From positions 1-64,000 of the forward strand of contig DZDA01000002.1 in the NCBI GenBank assembly GCA_022730375.1: a stretch of DNA of 64,000 bases. Direction: 5' to 3'. The notes beneath the pieces were generated by a model. That model saw nothing but the letters and a program-made list of their open reading frames with translations, ran no database searches and was not told the origin of the DNA. The stretch comes from Thiomonas intermedia (GTDB lineage Bacteria > Pseudomonadota > Gammaproteobacteria > Burkholderiales > Burkholderiaceae_C). Each line of letters starts with the position of its first letter. The stretch's first letter is position 1. The position numbers and the translations under genes were made by a program. Positions 13,242-23,169 of this stretch are shown here, one piece after another.

Positions 13242-13320
13242 GCCCACCCCGAAACCTTCGCTTCGCTCAGTTTTCCCTCAAGGGGCAAGAAACTCTTGGG
13301 GCGGCCCGGCGAGTTTCTTC
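13242..13320 (-). repeat. Hairpin repeat element, copy A (3' of glnB)
   Basis: It begins directly after the glnB stop with GCCCACCCCGAAACC and TTCGCTTCGCTC, then CCCTCAAGGGG, then a 9-bp perfect stem AAGAAACTC/GAGTTTCTT around the 15-nt loop TTGGGGCGGCCCGGC. It is about 90% identical by eye to copy E, which also starts directly after a stop codon (tonB). Strand is given for the orientation in which the loop reads GNNGGGCCGCCCCAA. Confidence 0.88.
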
Positions 13321-13334
13321 AAAGCATTCACTCC

Positions 13335-14396
13335 ATGCCCCGCGTTCACGTTCTTCCCTCAGAGACCGACCTTCTTGCCGACCCCGACGAGAACCTGCTG
13401 AAGCTGTTGCGACGGCATCAGGTGCCGATTCGTTATTCCTGCAAGTCGGGGGAATGCGGTTCGTGCAAGTGCGTGCTCGAGTCGGGTCAGGTCAAGCTGA
13501 AAAAATACGACCCCAAGGCTCTGCCCGATGCGCAGCGGGACAGCGGCATCATTCTGGCCTGCCGTGCCGTTCTGAGCGAAGACATCACCATCCGGCTGAC
13601 CGATAGCGACGATCTGATCGTGCACCCCGAGCGCAAATTGTTGTGCCGCGTGGTGGCGCTGGAGCCGTTGACGCAGGATATTTTCGCGCTGCGACTGCAT
13701 ATCGAGTTCGCCGACATGGAGGGCATTCCCTTCACCTTTTCCGCTGGCCAGTATGCCCAGATCGTGGTCGAGGTGGACGGGCAGGAAATCGCGCGCGATT
13801 TCTCCATGGCCAGCACCCCGGTGGATGCGGAGTATGACGATCTGCTGGAGTTTCACATTCGCCGCACCCCGACCGGGGCGCTGAGCAGCCTGCTGGGTGG
13901 CGTGATTCGCCCTGGCGCGCAGCTGCTGGTGCGCGGGCCCATGGGAACGAGTTATTTCCGTCCCCGTCACCCGGGCCCGCTCTATGCCGTGGGCGGCGGC
14001 ACCGGCCTGGCGCCCATGCTCAGCGTGGCGCAGACCGCGCTCGACAACGGCAAGCTCGAACCCGTGGTGCTGTTTGCCGGATTTCGCAATCAGGCCGATG
14101 TGTACGGTCTGGAGCAGATGGAGCAGATGCGCCGCAGCTACCGCAACTTCAACTATCACCTGTCACTGGACGAGGCGCAACCGGGAGATCCGCCGCAGGC
14201 CGTGCATCGCCCGCTCGCAGCGCATCTGCTGGAACAGGTGGCCGAATTTGCCGGTTCCAAGGTCTATCTGGCCGGGCCGCCGGGCATGGTTGAGGCCATC
14301 AGCGCGTCACTGCTGGAACGTGGCCTGCCGGAGAACGATCTGCACGCCGACGCGTTCTATCCGCCCGTGACAGCAGAGCTTGCCCCTGACGCCTGA
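13335..14396 (+). CDS. Ferredoxin-type NAD(P)H:flavin reductase (CDP-6-deoxy-glucoseen reductase-like)
   Basis: The 353-residue electron-transfer protein has three modules. A plant-type 2Fe-2S domain comes first (YSCKSGECGSCKCVL, final Cys in IILACRAVL), then an FAD-binding domain (RDFSMAS), then an NAD(P)-binding domain (GGGTGLAPMLS). The order 2Fe-2S/FAD/NAD matches the AscD-like and phenol-hydroxylase-reductase-like family. No partner oxygenase or dehydratase is adjacent, so its electron acceptor is unknown. ATG 13335 (MPRVHVLPSE) is chosen; the earlier ORF start lies inside repeat copy A. Confidence 0.88.
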   Translation: MPRVHVLPSETDLLADPDENLLKLLRRHQVPIRYSCKSGECGSCKCVLESGQVKLKKYDPKALPDAQRDSGIILACRAVLSEDITIRLTDSDDLIVHPERKLLCRVVALEPLTQDIFALRLHIEFADMEGIPFTFSAGQYAQIVVEVDGQEIARDFSMASTPVDAEYDDLLEFHIRRTPTGALSSLLGGVIRPGAQLLVRGPMGTSYFRPRHPGPLYAVGGGTGLAPMLSVAQTALDNGKLEPVVLFAGFRNQADVYGLEQMEQMRRSYRNFNYHLSLDEAQPGDPPQAVHRPLAAHLLEQVAEFAGSKVYLAGPPGMVEAISASLLERGLPENDLHADAFYPPVTAELAPDA

Positions 14397-14448
14397 AGCG
14401 TGAGCGGCAAGTGCGCTGCGCGGACGTATTAAAATTGCTCCACAACTC

Positions 14449-14517
14449 TCAGGGAAACGCGGGGCCGTCCCAAGTTTTTTTGACCCCCAAGGGGGCGGGT
14501 CAGGTGCAGCCTGACTC
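14449..14517 (+). repeat. Hairpin repeat element, copy C (3' of the flavin reductase gene)
   Basis: Arms TCAGGGAAAC and GTTTTTTTGA surround the 15-nt loop GCGGGGCCGTCCCAA, followed by CCCCCAAGGGGG and a second small hairpin GTCAGG/CCTGAC. In plus-strand RNA all ten arm positions pair if three G-U wobbles are allowed; in minus-strand RNA three would be A-C mismatches. The rest of the 226-nt gap before scpB shows no gene. Confidence 0.82.
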
Positions 14518-14622
14518 TGGGGGCGCTGATTGAGCGCCACGCATTGACACATCGCGCCCGCCTTCGGGCACCTGCGGCACAGCGGACGACTTCCGGCTGA
14601 TACCGCCCTTTACCGGGTATCT

Positions 14623-15348
14623 ATGAACACGCAAGAGGCCAAGCGGGTACTCGAGACCGCGCTGATCTGTGCTTCCCAAGCCCTTTCCGTCGCTGAACTG
14701 CGGCGCTTGTTCGACGACACGATCGCCGCAGACACCGTGCGCGCGCTGCTCGACGAACTGCGCAGCGATTGGCAGGAGCGCGGCGTCGAGCTTGCGCAAC
14801 TGGCGCAAGGCTGGCGCTTTCAAAGCCGGGCGGAGATGCAGCCTTTTCTCGACCGGCTCTATCCCGAGAAGCCGCAAAAGTATTCGCGCGCCGTGCTGGA
14901 AACGCTGGCCATCATCGCCTATCGTCAACCTGTGACTCGGGGCGACATCGAAGAGATTCGCGGGGTAGTGGTCAATGCCCAGATCATCCGTCAGCTTGAA
15001 GACCGGGGCTGGGTGGAGGTGATCGGCCACCGCGAAGCGCCAGGCCGACCGGCCCTGCTGGCGACCACGGCGCAATTCCTCGACGATCTGGGACTGAAAA
15101 CCCTCGACGCCTTGCCGCTATTGGGCGAGCGCGGCGACATGCTGCCGAATTTCGACGGTCTGCAGCAGCGCCTGCCTGAAATCGAGAGTCTGGAAGCCCC
15201 GCAAGAAACCCCACCGCAAGAAGCGCCAGACCCTGCCGTAGCCGACGCTGAACCCGATGAACTCCATCCTCCGTCTGAAACGACCGAAGTCGTGCAGCCG
15301 GCCCCCATGCCCCGCAGTGCGCCCGAAGGTGCGCTGCCGAACGACTGA
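14623..15348 (+). CDS. scpB: Segregation and condensation protein B
   Basis: ScpB is the winged-helix partner of SMC-ScpA in chromosome condensation. The 241-residue protein has the conserved core [29 protein letters not shown] and the following [25 protein letters not shown]. An acidic, Pro-rich C-terminal tail of about 60 residues ([15 protein letters not shown]) extends beyond the usual domain. scpA is not adjacent. rluB follows after 18 nt, the common scpB-rluB pairing. Confidence 0.95.
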   Translation: MNTQEAKRVLETALICASQALSVAELRRLFDDTIAADTVRALLDELRSDWQERGVELAQLAQGWRFQSRAEMQPFLDRLYPEKPQKYSRAVLETLAIIAYRQPVTRGDIEEIRGVVVNAQIIRQLEDRGWVEVIGHREAPGRPALLATTAQFLDDLGLKTLDALPLLGERGDMLPNFDGLQQRLPEIESLEAPQETPPQEAPDPAVADAEPDELHPPSETTEVVQPAPMPRSAPEGALPND

Positions 15349-15366
15349 CCTTGAACGGACAGCACC

Positions 15367-17052
15367 ATGAGCTCTACCGACTCGTCTGACTCCCCTGAAT
15401 TCAACCCCGCGCCCGAGGCCGTGGAGGCCGCTGCGGATACGCCGCCAGCGCGCAAGACACGCGCCGCCCCTCGCCGCACGCCGCGCAAGACCGCGGCTGC
15501 AAGCACCGAAGAGGGCGCAGCGCCGGGGTCTGGCGAAGCTGTTGCGCCGCCCATTGTCGAAGTGGTGACTGCTTTGTCGGCTGAACCTGAAGCGCAAAGC
15601 GCGGAGAGTGCAGATTCCGGCGCGGCAGAAGCCGCAGAGGCGAGCCCGCAGGCCGAGCCGCAGCCGTCAATTGAGCCCAAGCGCCCGGCGCGTCCGCCAC
15701 GTTCACCGAAAACCCCGCGTAACCAGACCGAGCCGCAGGCGTCGCAGCCTGGGGCGACGACACCCGCCGCCGTCTCGGCCCCGCCTCTGGTCGGCGTACA
15801 GATTCAGGATGTGATTTCCGGCACTTACGATCAGGCGGCGGAAACCGCCGAGATCGTGCGCCGCGTACTGGCCCCGGCCGAAGATGCGCCCAAGTTGCAT
15901 AAGGTGCTGGCGCAAAGCGGTGTGGGTTCGCGCCGCGAGATGGAAGACCTCATCCTGGCCGGGCGGGTTTCGGTCAATGGCGAACCGGCGCATCTGGGAC
16001 AGCGCATCCTGCCGACCGACCAGATTCGCGTCAATGGCAAGATCATCAAGCGCCGCCTGCGCCCCGCCCAGGCCCGCGTGCTGGCTTATCACAAGCCGAC
16101 GGGTGAAGTGGTGTCGTTCAAAGACCCGGAAGGACGTCCCACGGTGTTTCAGCATCTGCCCAAGCTGCAAGGGGCCAAATGGACCGCAGTCGGGCGGCTG
16201 GACATCAACACCGAAGGCTTGTTGCTGTTTACCACCTCGGGCGACCTGGCCAACCGGCTGATGCACCCGAGCTACGGCGCCGAGCGCGAATACGCCGTGC
16301 GCGTGCTGGGCGAGCTTGACGCGGCGGCCCGCGACGAATTGCTCGAGGGCGTGCAGCTGGGCGATGGTCCGGCGCGTTTTCTCAGCCTCGAAGAGGCGGG
16401 CGGCGAGGGCGCCAATCGCTGGTGGCGCGTGGTCATCTCCGAGGGGCGCAACCGCGAAGTGCGTCGCATGTTCGAGGCGGTTGGATTGACGGTAAGCCGT
16501 CTCATCCGGGTGCGCTATGCCAGTGTGGTGCTGCCTGCGGGGCTGCGCCGCGGCGATTTTGTCGAGCTCGATAAATCGCTCGTGCAGGCGCTGCAAGGTC
16601 GCAGCGGCGAGGCGCCTTCAGGTGCGGGAGACCGCCCCGCGCGCCGCCCGAACGGGCAGAACCAGGGTGGGCGGCGCAACGACAGCCGCGGCAGTGGCCG
16701 CGGCGGGCGCGGCAAGGGACAGGGCGGCGACCAGCAGCAGCCCGGGCCGGACAGCTACGCCCGCACCACGGTCGAGGCGCTGTTCGGCAAGAGCCCGGTG
16801 GTGCGCAGCGGCGGCGGTTCCTGGGGCGGCGAAGGCAATTTCTCGACCGGCAACAAGCCCGGCGGACAATCGCGCCGCAAATCGGGCGGCAAGCAGGGCA
16901 GTTCGCAGCCCGATCCGATGAAAACCAGTTTCGGTTACATCCACAAAGACGCCGGGCCGCATCGCACGGGCGGCGGGGGCGGCCCCTCGGGGGGGCGCCG
17001 ACGCAGCGGCGGTGGAGGTAGCGGTGGCGGTGGCAATCGCGGCGGGCGCTGA
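15367..17052 (+). CDS. rluB: 23S rRNA pseudouridine synthase RluB, with long low-complexity extensions
   Basis: RluB makes pseudouridine 2605 in 23S rRNA. The core (about residues 175-415) contains an S4 domain ([20 protein letters not shown]) and the RsuA-family catalytic motif [14 protein letters not shown] with its Asp. At 561 residues it is roughly twice the E. coli length (about 290). It has an N-terminal Ala/Pro/Glu/Arg region of about 170 residues and a C-terminal Gly/Arg/Gln-rich RGG-like tail of about 140. Such tails may aid RNA binding (inference). It forms a pair with scpB. Confidence 0.93.
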   Translation: MSSTDSSDSPEFNPAPEAVEAAADTPPARKTRAAPRRTPRKTAAASTEEGAAPGSGEAVAPPIVEVVTALSAEPEAQSAESADSGAAEAAEASPQAEPQPSIEPKRPARPPRSPKTPRNQTEPQASQPGATTPAAVSAPPLVGVQIQDVISGTYDQAAETAEIVRRVLAPAEDAPKLHKVLAQSGVGSRREMEDLILAGRVSVNGEPAHLGQRILPTDQIRVNGKIIKRRLRPAQARVLAYHKPTGEVVSFKDPEGRPTVFQHLPKLQGAKWTAVGRLDINTEGLLLFTTSGDLANRLMHPSYGAEREYAVRVLGELDAAARDELLEGVQLGDGPARFLSLEEAGGEGANRWWRVVISEGRNREVRRMFEAVGLTVSRLIRVRYASVVLPAGLRRGDFVELDKSLVQALQGRSGEAPSGAGDRPARRPNGQNQGGRRNDSRGSGRGGRGKGQGGDQQQPGPDSYARTTVEALFGKSPVVRSGGGSWGGEGNFSTGNKPGGQSRRKSGGKQGSSQPDPMKTSFGYIHKDAGPHRTGGGGGPSGGRRRSGGGGSGGGGNRGGR

Positions 17053-17130
17053 GCCCTGTGGGTGACCCTGCAGCACAAGTGCCGTGCTGTCTACAATGAT
17101 GAATTAACCCTTTGATTTCAGGAGCAAAGT

Positions 17131-17556
17131 ATGACCATTGAGCGCACGCTCTCCATCATCAAACCCGATGCCGTTGCGAAAAACGTGATCGGCCAGATCT
17201 ATGCCCGTTTCGAGTCGGCCGGTCTGAAAATCGTCGCTGCGCGCATGGCGCATCTGTCGCGCGCCGAGGCCGAAGCGTTCTATGCAGTGCACAAGGCCCG
17301 TCCGTTTTTCAAGGATCTGGTGGATTTCATGATCTCGGGCCCGGTGATGATTCAGGTGCTCGAAGGCGAAGGCGCCATTCTCAAGAACCGCGACCTGATG
17401 GGCGCAACCGACCCGAAAAAAGCCGCCCCTGGCTCCATCCGCGCCGACTTCGCCGACAGCATCGATGCCAATGCCGTGCATGGCTCCGACGCGGCGGAAA
17501 CCGCAGCGCAGGAGATCGCTTTCTTCTTTCCGGCGATGGCGATCTATTCCCGCTGA
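17131..17556 (+). CDS. ndk: Nucleoside diphosphate kinase
   Basis: This enzyme transfers the gamma-phosphate of ATP to other nucleoside diphosphates. The 141-residue protein begins [18 protein letters not shown], the family N-terminus, and has the catalytic histidine in NAVHGSDA (near residue 117). Length is standard. An AGGAG Shine-Dalgarno (TTTCAGGAGCAAAG) precedes the ATG. It opens the ndk-rlmN-pilF/W-rodZ-ispG-hisS run. Confidence 0.98.
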   Translation: MTIERTLSIIKPDAVAKNVIGQIYARFESAGLKIVAARMAHLSRAEAEAFYAVHKARPFFKDLVDFMISGPVMIQVLEGEGAILKNRDLMGATDPKKAAPGSIRADFADSIDANAVHGSDAAETAAQEIAFFFPAMAIYSR

Positions 17557-17580
17557 TCGTTTGCTGATCGTTTGCTGATT
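17552..17580. repeat. Tandem 11-mer GCTGATCGTTT at the ndk stop
   Basis: GCTGATCGTTT is repeated twice plus a partial third unit (GCTGATT). The first unit contains the ndk TGA, so in-frame or shifted stop codons recur. It is probably a slippage product with no obvious function. Confidence 0.75.
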
Positions 17581-17622
17581 AGTCTGCCTATCCCCCGCCG
17601 ATTCCCCGCTGATGCCGCGCCC

Positions 17623-18762
17623 ATGTCTGGCGAACTGACCTCCACCAATCTTCTCCAGTTCGATCGCGACGGATTGGTGGAGTGGTTCGGGCGTCACGGT
17701 CATGCGGCGTTTCGCGCTCGACAGGTCTTTCGCTGGATGCACCAGAAGGGCGTGGCCGATTTCGAGGCCATGAGCGATCTGGCCAAGCCCTTGCGCCAAT
17801 TTTTGCGTGAGCGCGCGCATATCGCCGCGCTGCCTGTGCTCAGCGAACAGCGCTCGGCCGATGGCACGGTGAAATGGCTGTTCGATGTGGGGCAGGGCAA
17901 CGCCGTCGAGGCGGTGTTCATTCCAGAGGCGCAGCGCAACACGCTGTGCGTATCGTCTCAGGCCGGTTGTGCGGTGAACTGCAAGTTCTGCTCCACTGGG
18001 CATCAGGGCTTCAGCCGCAATCTGCAAACCTGGGAAATTCTTGCCCAGCTCTGGCACGCCGAGTTCACCATGAGGCGCGAGTTGGGTCTGCCAGAGGGCG
18101 AGCGCGCGATCTCGAACGTGGTGATGATGGGCATGGGCGAGCCGCTGCAAAACTACAGTGCGCTGGTTCCCGCGCTGCGCACCATGCTCGACGACGATGG
18201 TTACGGTCTGTCGCGTCGCCGTGTCACGGTGTCCACCTCGGGTGTGGTGCCCATGATCGACCGGCTGTCGCAGGATTGTCCGGTGGCGCTGGCTGTCTCG
18301 CTGCATGCGCCCGTTGATGCGCTGCGCGACGAACTGGTGCCGCTCAATCGCAAGTACCCGCTGCACGAACTGCTGGCGGCCTGCAAGCGCTATCTCGACT
18401 TCGCCCCGCGCGACTTCATCACCTTCGAATATTGCATGCTCGACGGCGTGAACGACACCCCGGCGCTGGCGCAGGATTTGGTGCGGCTGGTGCGGGCTGC
18501 GCAGGTCAACTGCAAGTTCAATCTGATTCCGTTCAACCCGTTTCCCCAGTCCGGGCTCAAGCGATCTTCCGCGGCGCGGGTCGCGGCGTTTGCCCAGGTG
18601 CTGCTCGATGCGGGTCTGGTCACCACGGTTCGCAAAACCCGCGGCGACGATATTGACGCCGCTTGTGGTCAACTGGCGGGCGAGGTGCAGGATCGCACCC
18701 GTCGCGTCATCCGCATGCAGCAGGCTGCTGCCGCGCCGACTGCGGCCCGCCAGGGTCATTGA
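17623..18762 (+). CDS. rlmN: Dual-specificity 23S rRNA/tRNA (adenine-C2)-methyltransferase RlmN
   Basis: This radical-SAM enzyme methylates C2 of A2503 in 23S rRNA and A37 in certain tRNAs. The 379-residue protein has the cluster motif [11 protein letters not shown] (CX3CX2C), [11 protein letters not shown], and a later Cys in the [10 protein letters not shown] region and near the C-terminus ([14 protein letters not shown]), where the catalytic Cys lies. I use ATG 17623 ([11 protein letters not shown]), but an in-frame upstream start at 17572 is possible. It lies 66 nt downstream of ndk. Confidence 0.96.
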   Translation: MSGELTSTNLLQFDRDGLVEWFGRHGHAAFRARQVFRWMHQKGVADFEAMSDLAKPLRQFLRERAHIAALPVLSEQRSADGTVKWLFDVGQGNAVEAVFIPEAQRNTLCVSSQAGCAVNCKFCSTGHQGFSRNLQTWEILAQLWHAEFTMRRELGLPEGERAISNVVMMGMGEPLQNYSALVPALRTMLDDDGYGLSRRRVTVSTSGVVPMIDRLSQDCPVALAVSLHAPVDALRDELVPLNRKYPLHELLAACKRYLDFAPRDFITFEYCMLDGVNDTPALAQDLVRLVRAAQVNCKFNLIPFNPFPQSGLKRSSAARVAAFAQVLLDAGLVTTVRKTRGDDIDAACGQLAGEVQDRTRRVIRMQQAAAAPTAARQGH

Positions 18763-18776
18763 GGGAGACTTTGCCC

Positions 18777-19628
18777 ATGTTCTTGAATCTTTGCGTGCGG
18801 TCCCGCGTTTCGGTCTGGCGGATTGCCGTGCTCGGTTTGCTGATGGCGGGCGCCTCGCTGCTCGGCGGCTGCGCCACGCAGACGCAGCGCGCGGCAGAGA
18901 TGGGCTCGGGTGCGACTTTGAGCACCCAGCAGACCGATGTGCTCAAGCGTGTTCAGTTGCGTCTGGAGCTCGCCGAGGGTTACTACCAGCGCGGGCAGTT
19001 CACCGTGGCGCTTGAAGAGGTGAACAAGGCGCTGGCGGACAAATCTGATTTCGTGCCCGCCTACACCATGCGGGCGCTCATTTACACCGCGTTGAACGAC
19101 AGCGCCAAGGCCGACGCCAATTACCGCGAAGCGCTGCGGCTCTCACCTGACAATCCCGATGCGCTGCACAACTACGGCTGGTTCCTTTGTCAGCAGCGTC
19201 GTTACCCGGACTCGTTCGTTCAGTTCAACAAGGCCCTGGCCATCCAGAATTACCGTTATCCGGTGCGCACTTATCTGGCGCTGGGTGTGTGCCAATACCG
19301 CGCAGGAGATCTGGCTGCATCGGAAGGCACGCTCAAAAAGGGCTTCGCGCTCGATCCGGGCAATCCTGCGTTGTCCACCAATCTGGCTGTCGTGCTCGAC
19401 CGCATGGGCAAGCCCAAGGAGGCGCTGTTCTACATTGCCCGCGTCAACAGTGGTCAGTACGCCAGCGCCCAGTCGCTCTGGGTCGGCATTCTGATTGCTC
19501 GCAAGGCGGGCAATGCGATGGACGCTGCGCTATGGACCAATCAACTCGTACAGCGCTTTCCAGACTCGCGTGAAGCCATCGCCGCGCAGCAGGGGAAGTT
19601 TGATGATTCCGCCCTGCTGAACTACTGA
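18777..19628 (+). CDS. pilW: Type IV pilus biogenesis lipoprotein PilF/PilW (TPR)
   Basis: The 283-residue protein has a lipoprotein signal (hydrophobic segment then lipobox LLGGCATQ, Cys near residue 32) and several TPR units, for example LRLELAEGYYQRGQFTVALEEV and NPDALHNYGWFLCQQRRYPDSF. In the known family this outer-membrane pilotin promotes PilQ secretin assembly. It starts 14 nt after rlmN and ends 6 nt before rodZ, the usual rlmN-pilF-rodZ order. The symbol is pilF in Pseudomonas and pilW in Neisseria. Confidence 0.92.
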   Translation: MFLNLCVRSRVSVWRIAVLGLLMAGASLLGGCATQTQRAAEMGSGATLSTQQTDVLKRVQLRLELAEGYYQRGQFTVALEEVNKALADKSDFVPAYTMRALIYTALNDSAKADANYREALRLSPDNPDALHNYGWFLCQQRRYPDSFVQFNKALAIQNYRYPVRTYLALGVCQYRAGDLAASEGTLKKGFALDPGNPALSTNLAVVLDRMGKPKEALFYIARVNSGQYASAQSLWVGILIARKAGNAMDAALWTNQLVQRFPDSREAIAAQQGKFDDSALLNY

Positions 19629-19634
19629 TCCCGT

Positions 19635-20549
19635 ATGACTGAACCCACTCCGGAGCTGATTGCCAGCCGTGCCAAGGCGGGGGCCGCCCTGCGCGAGGCA
19701 CGCATGGCTGCCGGGCGCAATGTCGAAGAGCTTGCCGCACAGCTCAAGGTGGCCCCTGCAAAGATCGCTGCGCTGGAGGCCGGTGACTGGTCTGCGCTGC
19801 CCGATGACACCTTCGGTCGCGCGCTGCTGCGGAGTTGCTGCAAGGCGCTGAAGATCGATGCGAAACCCCTGCTCGACCTGCTTCCGGGCGCCCCAGTGCT
19901 GCACAGCCCGATGCCGGAGGAGGAGGGCGCGGATCTGGCCGCACGCGTGCCAGAGCGTCCTTTGCCGCGCGCGGCGGGTGCTGCGCGTAAATCGCACGGT
20001 CTGCTTTGGTTGGCGGTGTTGATCGTTGCGCTGGCCGCCGTGGTGTTTTTCTGGCCCGCCTTGCGCGGTTTGACTGGGGGGCTGATGCCGAGCGCGGCGA
20101 AGCCTCAAGAGTCCGCGCAGGGCACGGTGGAAAGCGTGCTGCCCGCAGCTTCGCAGCCGACCTCGCATGCCGCGTCGCAACCTGCATCGCACCCAGCATA
20201 TGCCGGTTCGTCGCCGCTGGCCTTGCAGAGTACGCCCACCATGACGGCCTCGGCGCCTGTACAAGTTGTGTCGGCAGCCTCGGCTGCAACCAGCGCTGCT
20301 TCGGGCAATGTGCTGCAAATGGCGGCGAGCGCGCCGAGCTGGGTGCAAGTCACCGCCAGCAGCGGCAAAGTGATTTTTTCGCAACTCATGCAAGCCGGCG
20401 CGCCGCAAAGTGTTCAGGTGCCTATGGGAAGCACGCCGCTGGCCATCGTGGTGGGCAACGCGCCGCATACCACGGTGAGCTATGCAGGCAAGCCCGTCGA
20501 TCTCACACCGGATACGCGAGCGAACGTCGCGCGCTTCACCCTGAAATAA
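19635..20549 (+). CDS. rodZ: RodZ-like cytoskeletal protein (HTH, TM, DUF4115)
   Basis: RodZ couples MreB to the cell-wall elongation machinery. The 304-residue protein has an N-terminal Cro/C1-like helix-turn-helix ([24 protein letters not shown]), a single membrane span near residues 118-138 ([19 protein letters not shown]), a periplasmic Ser/Ala/Pro/Gln linker, and a C-terminal DUF4115 beta domain ([21 protein letters not shown]). It lies between pilW and ispG with small gaps, the conserved proteobacterial arrangement. Confidence 0.92.
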   Translation: MTEPTPELIASRAKAGAALREARMAAGRNVEELAAQLKVAPAKIAALEAGDWSALPDDTFGRALLRSCCKALKIDAKPLLDLLPGAPVLHSPMPEEEGADLAARVPERPLPRAAGAARKSHGLLWLAVLIVALAAVVFFWPALRGLTGGLMPSAAKPQESAQGTVESVLPAASQPTSHAASQPASHPAYAGSSPLALQSTPTMTASAPVQVVSAASAATSAASGNVLQMAASAPSWVQVTASSGKVIFSQLMQAGAPQSVQVPMGSTPLAIVVGNAPHTTVSYAGKPVDLTPDTRANVARFTLK

Positions 20550-20560
20550 ATCGGTCATTC

Positions 20561-21844
20561 ATGGAATTGCTCGACCCCCCCATTTCCGAAGCCGTGCCCG
20601 CCCGCCACCGCACGCGCCAGGCCCGCGTGGTCTGGGGCGATCACGTAGTGACCGTGGGCGGCGACGCGCCGGTGCGCGTGCAGTCCATGACCAATACCGA
20701 TACGGCCGACGCGATCAGCACGGCCATTCAGGTGAAGGAGCTTGCCGTGGCCGGCTCGGAGCTGGTGCGCATCACGGTGAATACGCCCGAGGCCGCGGCA
20801 GCCGTGCCTGCCATCCGCGAGCAGCTCGACCGCATGGGCATTTCAGTGCCTCTCATCGGCGACTTTCATTACAACGGCCATCGGCTGTTGAGCGACTTTC
20901 CCGATTGCGCCCGCGCGCTGTCCAAGTACCGCATCAACCCGGGCAATGTGGGCAAGGGCGACAAGAAAGACAAGCAGTTCGGCCAGATGATCGATATCGC
21001 CCAGCGCTACGACAAACCCGTGCGCATCGGGGTGAACTGGGGTAGTCTCGATCAGGAATTGCTCGCCAGCCTGATGGACGTCAATGCCGACCGCGCCCAG
21101 CCTTACGAGGCGCGGCAGATCATGGCGCAGGCGCTGGTGCTCTCGGCGCTGGAGTCGGCTCAGCGCGCTTGTGAATTGGGGATGGATCCGGCGCAGATCC
21201 TGCTGTCGTGCAAGGTTTCCAATGTGCAGGATCTCATCACGGTGTACCGCGCCCTGGCGGCGCGTTGCGACTATCCCCTGCATCTCGGCTTGACCGAGGC
21301 CGGCATGGGCACCAAAGGCGCCGTGGCCTCGACTGCGGCGCTGGCCGTGCTGCTGCAGGAGGGCATCGGCGACACCATCCGCGTGTCTCTCACGCCCGAG
21401 CCGAATGCGCCGCGTAGCCAGGAAGTGGTCGTGGCGCTGGAAATCCTGCAGGCACTGGGTCTGCGCGCCTTCACGCCCAGCGTCACCGCCTGCCCCGGCT
21501 GTGGCCGCACCACCAGCACCTTTTTCCAGGAACTGACCCAGAGCATCGACACGTTTCTGCGCGCGCAGATGCCCGTCTGGCGCACCCGCTACCCCGGCGT
21601 GGAGCAACTGCGCGTGGCCGTCATGGGCTGTATCGTCAATGGCCCGGGTGAAAGCAAGCACGCCGACATCGGCATCAGTCTGCCCGGTACCGGCGAGGCG
21701 CCGGCGGCGCCGGTGTTCATCGACGGCGAAAAGCGCATGACCCTGCGTGGCGAAAACATTGCCGCAGAGTTCCAGACCATCGTCGAGCAATACGTTCAAC
21801 AGCGCTACGGCGCGCCCCATCGCCATCCTGAACAGGCGGCTTGA
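20561..21844 (+). CDS. ispG: 4-hydroxy-3-methylbut-2-en-1-yl diphosphate synthase IspG
   Basis: This 4Fe-4S enzyme of the MEP isoprenoid pathway reductively opens methylerythritol cyclodiphosphate. The 427-residue protein shows [11 protein letters not shown] near the N-terminus, the TIM-barrel segment [14 protein letters not shown], and cluster cysteines in ACPGCGRTT and [12 protein letters not shown] use ATG 20561 ([15 protein letters not shown]). The track ORF is fused upstream across rodZ in another frame and is too long. hisS begins 5 nt after its stop. Confidence 0.97.
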   Translation: MELLDPPISEAVPARHRTRQARVVWGDHVVTVGGDAPVRVQSMTNTDTADAISTAIQVKELAVAGSELVRITVNTPEAAAAVPAIREQLDRMGISVPLIGDFHYNGHRLLSDFPDCARALSKYRINPGNVGKGDKKDKQFGQMIDIAQRYDKPVRIGVNWGSLDQELLASLMDVNADRAQPYEARQIMAQALVLSALESAQRACELGMDPAQILLSCKVSNVQDLITVYRALAARCDYPLHLGLTEAGMGTKGAVASTAALAVLLQEGIGDTIRVSLTPEPNAPRSQEVVVALEILQALGLRAFTPSVTACPGCGRTTSTFFQELTQSIDTFLRAQMPVWRTRYPGVEQLRVAVMGCIVNGPGESKHADIGISLPGTGEAPAAPVFIDGEKRMTLRGENIAAEFQTIVEQYVQQRYGAPHRHPEQAA

Positions 21845-21849
21845 ATTCC

Positions 21850-23127
21850 ATGGCAGACAAACTCAGTGCCGTCAAAGGCATGAATGACATCGTGCCGCCC
21901 AAATCGGCGGCCTGGGAGTGGTTTGAAGAGCAGGTGCGCGCGCTCATGGGCAGCTACGGCTACCAGAATCTGCGCACGCCCATACTCGAATACACCCCGC
22001 TGTTCGTGCGCGGCATCGGCGAAGTGACCGACATCGTCGAGAAAGAGATGTACAGCTTCACCGACGCGCTCAACGGCGAACCGCTCACGCTGCGCCCCGA
22101 AGGCACGGCGGCCGTGGTGCGCGCGTGCATCGAACATTCGCTGCTGTATGACGGCGGCAAGCGGCTCTGGTACACCGGGCCGATGTTCCGCCACGAGCGG
22201 CCGCAACGCGGGCGCTATCGCCAGTTCCATCAGGTTGGCGCCGAGGCGCTGGGTTTTGCCGGGCCGGATGTGGATGTGGAGCTGATTCTGATGGCCCGTC
22301 AGCTCTGGGCGCGTCTGGGCTTGAGTGAACTGGTCACGCTCGAAATCAACTGTCTCGGTCAGGCCGACGAGCGGGCGCAGCACCGCGTGGCGCTCATCGT
22401 CTATCTTGAACAACACATCGATCAACTCGATGAAGATGCGCGGCGCCGCCTGCACAGCAATCCGCTGCGCGTGCTCGATACCAAGAATCCGGCCATGCAG
22501 GCGCTGGTGGAGGGGGCTCCCAAGCTCATCGACTACCTCGGCGAAGCGTCGTTGGCGCATTTCGAGGGGGTGCAGGCGTTGCTGCGCGCGGCGGGGCAGT
22601 CTTTCACCCTCAACCCGCGACTGGTGCGCGGGCTGGACTATTACAACCTCACGGTGTTCGAGTGGGTGACCGACCGGCTGGGCGCGCAGGCTACGGTCTG
22701 TGCGGGCGGACGCTACGACGGGCTGATCGAGCAGATCGGCGGCAAGCCCACGCCCGCCTGCGGTTGGGCGCTGGGCATGGAGCGGGTGCTCGAACTGCTG
22801 ATTGAAACGGGTCAGAATGCGCCGGTAAATGCACCCCATGCCTACGCCGTGCTGACGAGCCCCGAGTTGATGTCGCGTGTCATGCCCCTGTGCGAGTCTT
22901 TGCGTGCAGCCGGGGCACGGGTGCAACTGCATATGGGCGGCGGCAGCATGAAGTCGCAAATGAAAAAGGCCGACGCCAGCGGCGCCCGCTGGGCGCTGGT
23001 GTTCGGTGAGCAGGAATTGCAGTCCGGGCAGGTCGGCATCAAGGATCTGCGCGGCGCGCAGGACGCGCAGCAGCAGCGCATGCTCCCGCTGGAACCCCTG
23101 CAGACGCTGGTTTGCGCTCTGCTCTGA
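21850..23127 (+). CDS. hisS: Histidine--tRNA ligase
   Basis: This class II aminoacyl-tRNA synthetase has 425 residues. It shows motif 1 around [15 protein letters not shown], motif 2 with [17 protein letters not shown], the histidine-specific [15 protein letters not shown], and [14 protein letters not shown]. The start is ATG 21850 ([17 protein letters not shown]); a TTG nine bases earlier gives the track start. It sits 5 nt after ispG and upstream of the yfgM-bamB-der run, the standard order. Confidence 0.98.
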   Translation: MADKLSAVKGMNDIVPPKSAAWEWFEEQVRALMGSYGYQNLRTPILEYTPLFVRGIGEVTDIVEKEMYSFTDALNGEPLTLRPEGTAAVVRACIEHSLLYDGGKRLWYTGPMFRHERPQRGRYRQFHQVGAEALGFAGPDVDVELILMARQLWARLGLSELVTLEINCLGQADERAQHRVALIVYLEQHIDQLDEDARRRLHSNPLRVLDTKNPAMQALVEGAPKLIDYLGEASLAHFEGVQALLRAAGQSFTLNPRLVRGLDYYNLTVFEWVTDRLGAQATVCAGGRYDGLIEQIGGKPTPACGWALGMERVLELLIETGQNAPVNAPHAYAVLTSPELMSRVMPLCESLRAAGARVQLHMGGGSMKSQMKKADASGARWALVFGEQELQSGQVGIKDLRGAQDAQQQRMLPLEPLQTLVCALL

Positions 23128-23169
23128 ATGGCCAACCTAAAATAACCGCTTTTCGTCCCCCGTCGTCCC

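Noticed and set aside
17104-18759. 551-aa minus-strand ORF antisense to ndk-rlmN
   Set aside because: It is antisense to two complete core genes with intact motifs; composition is atypical.
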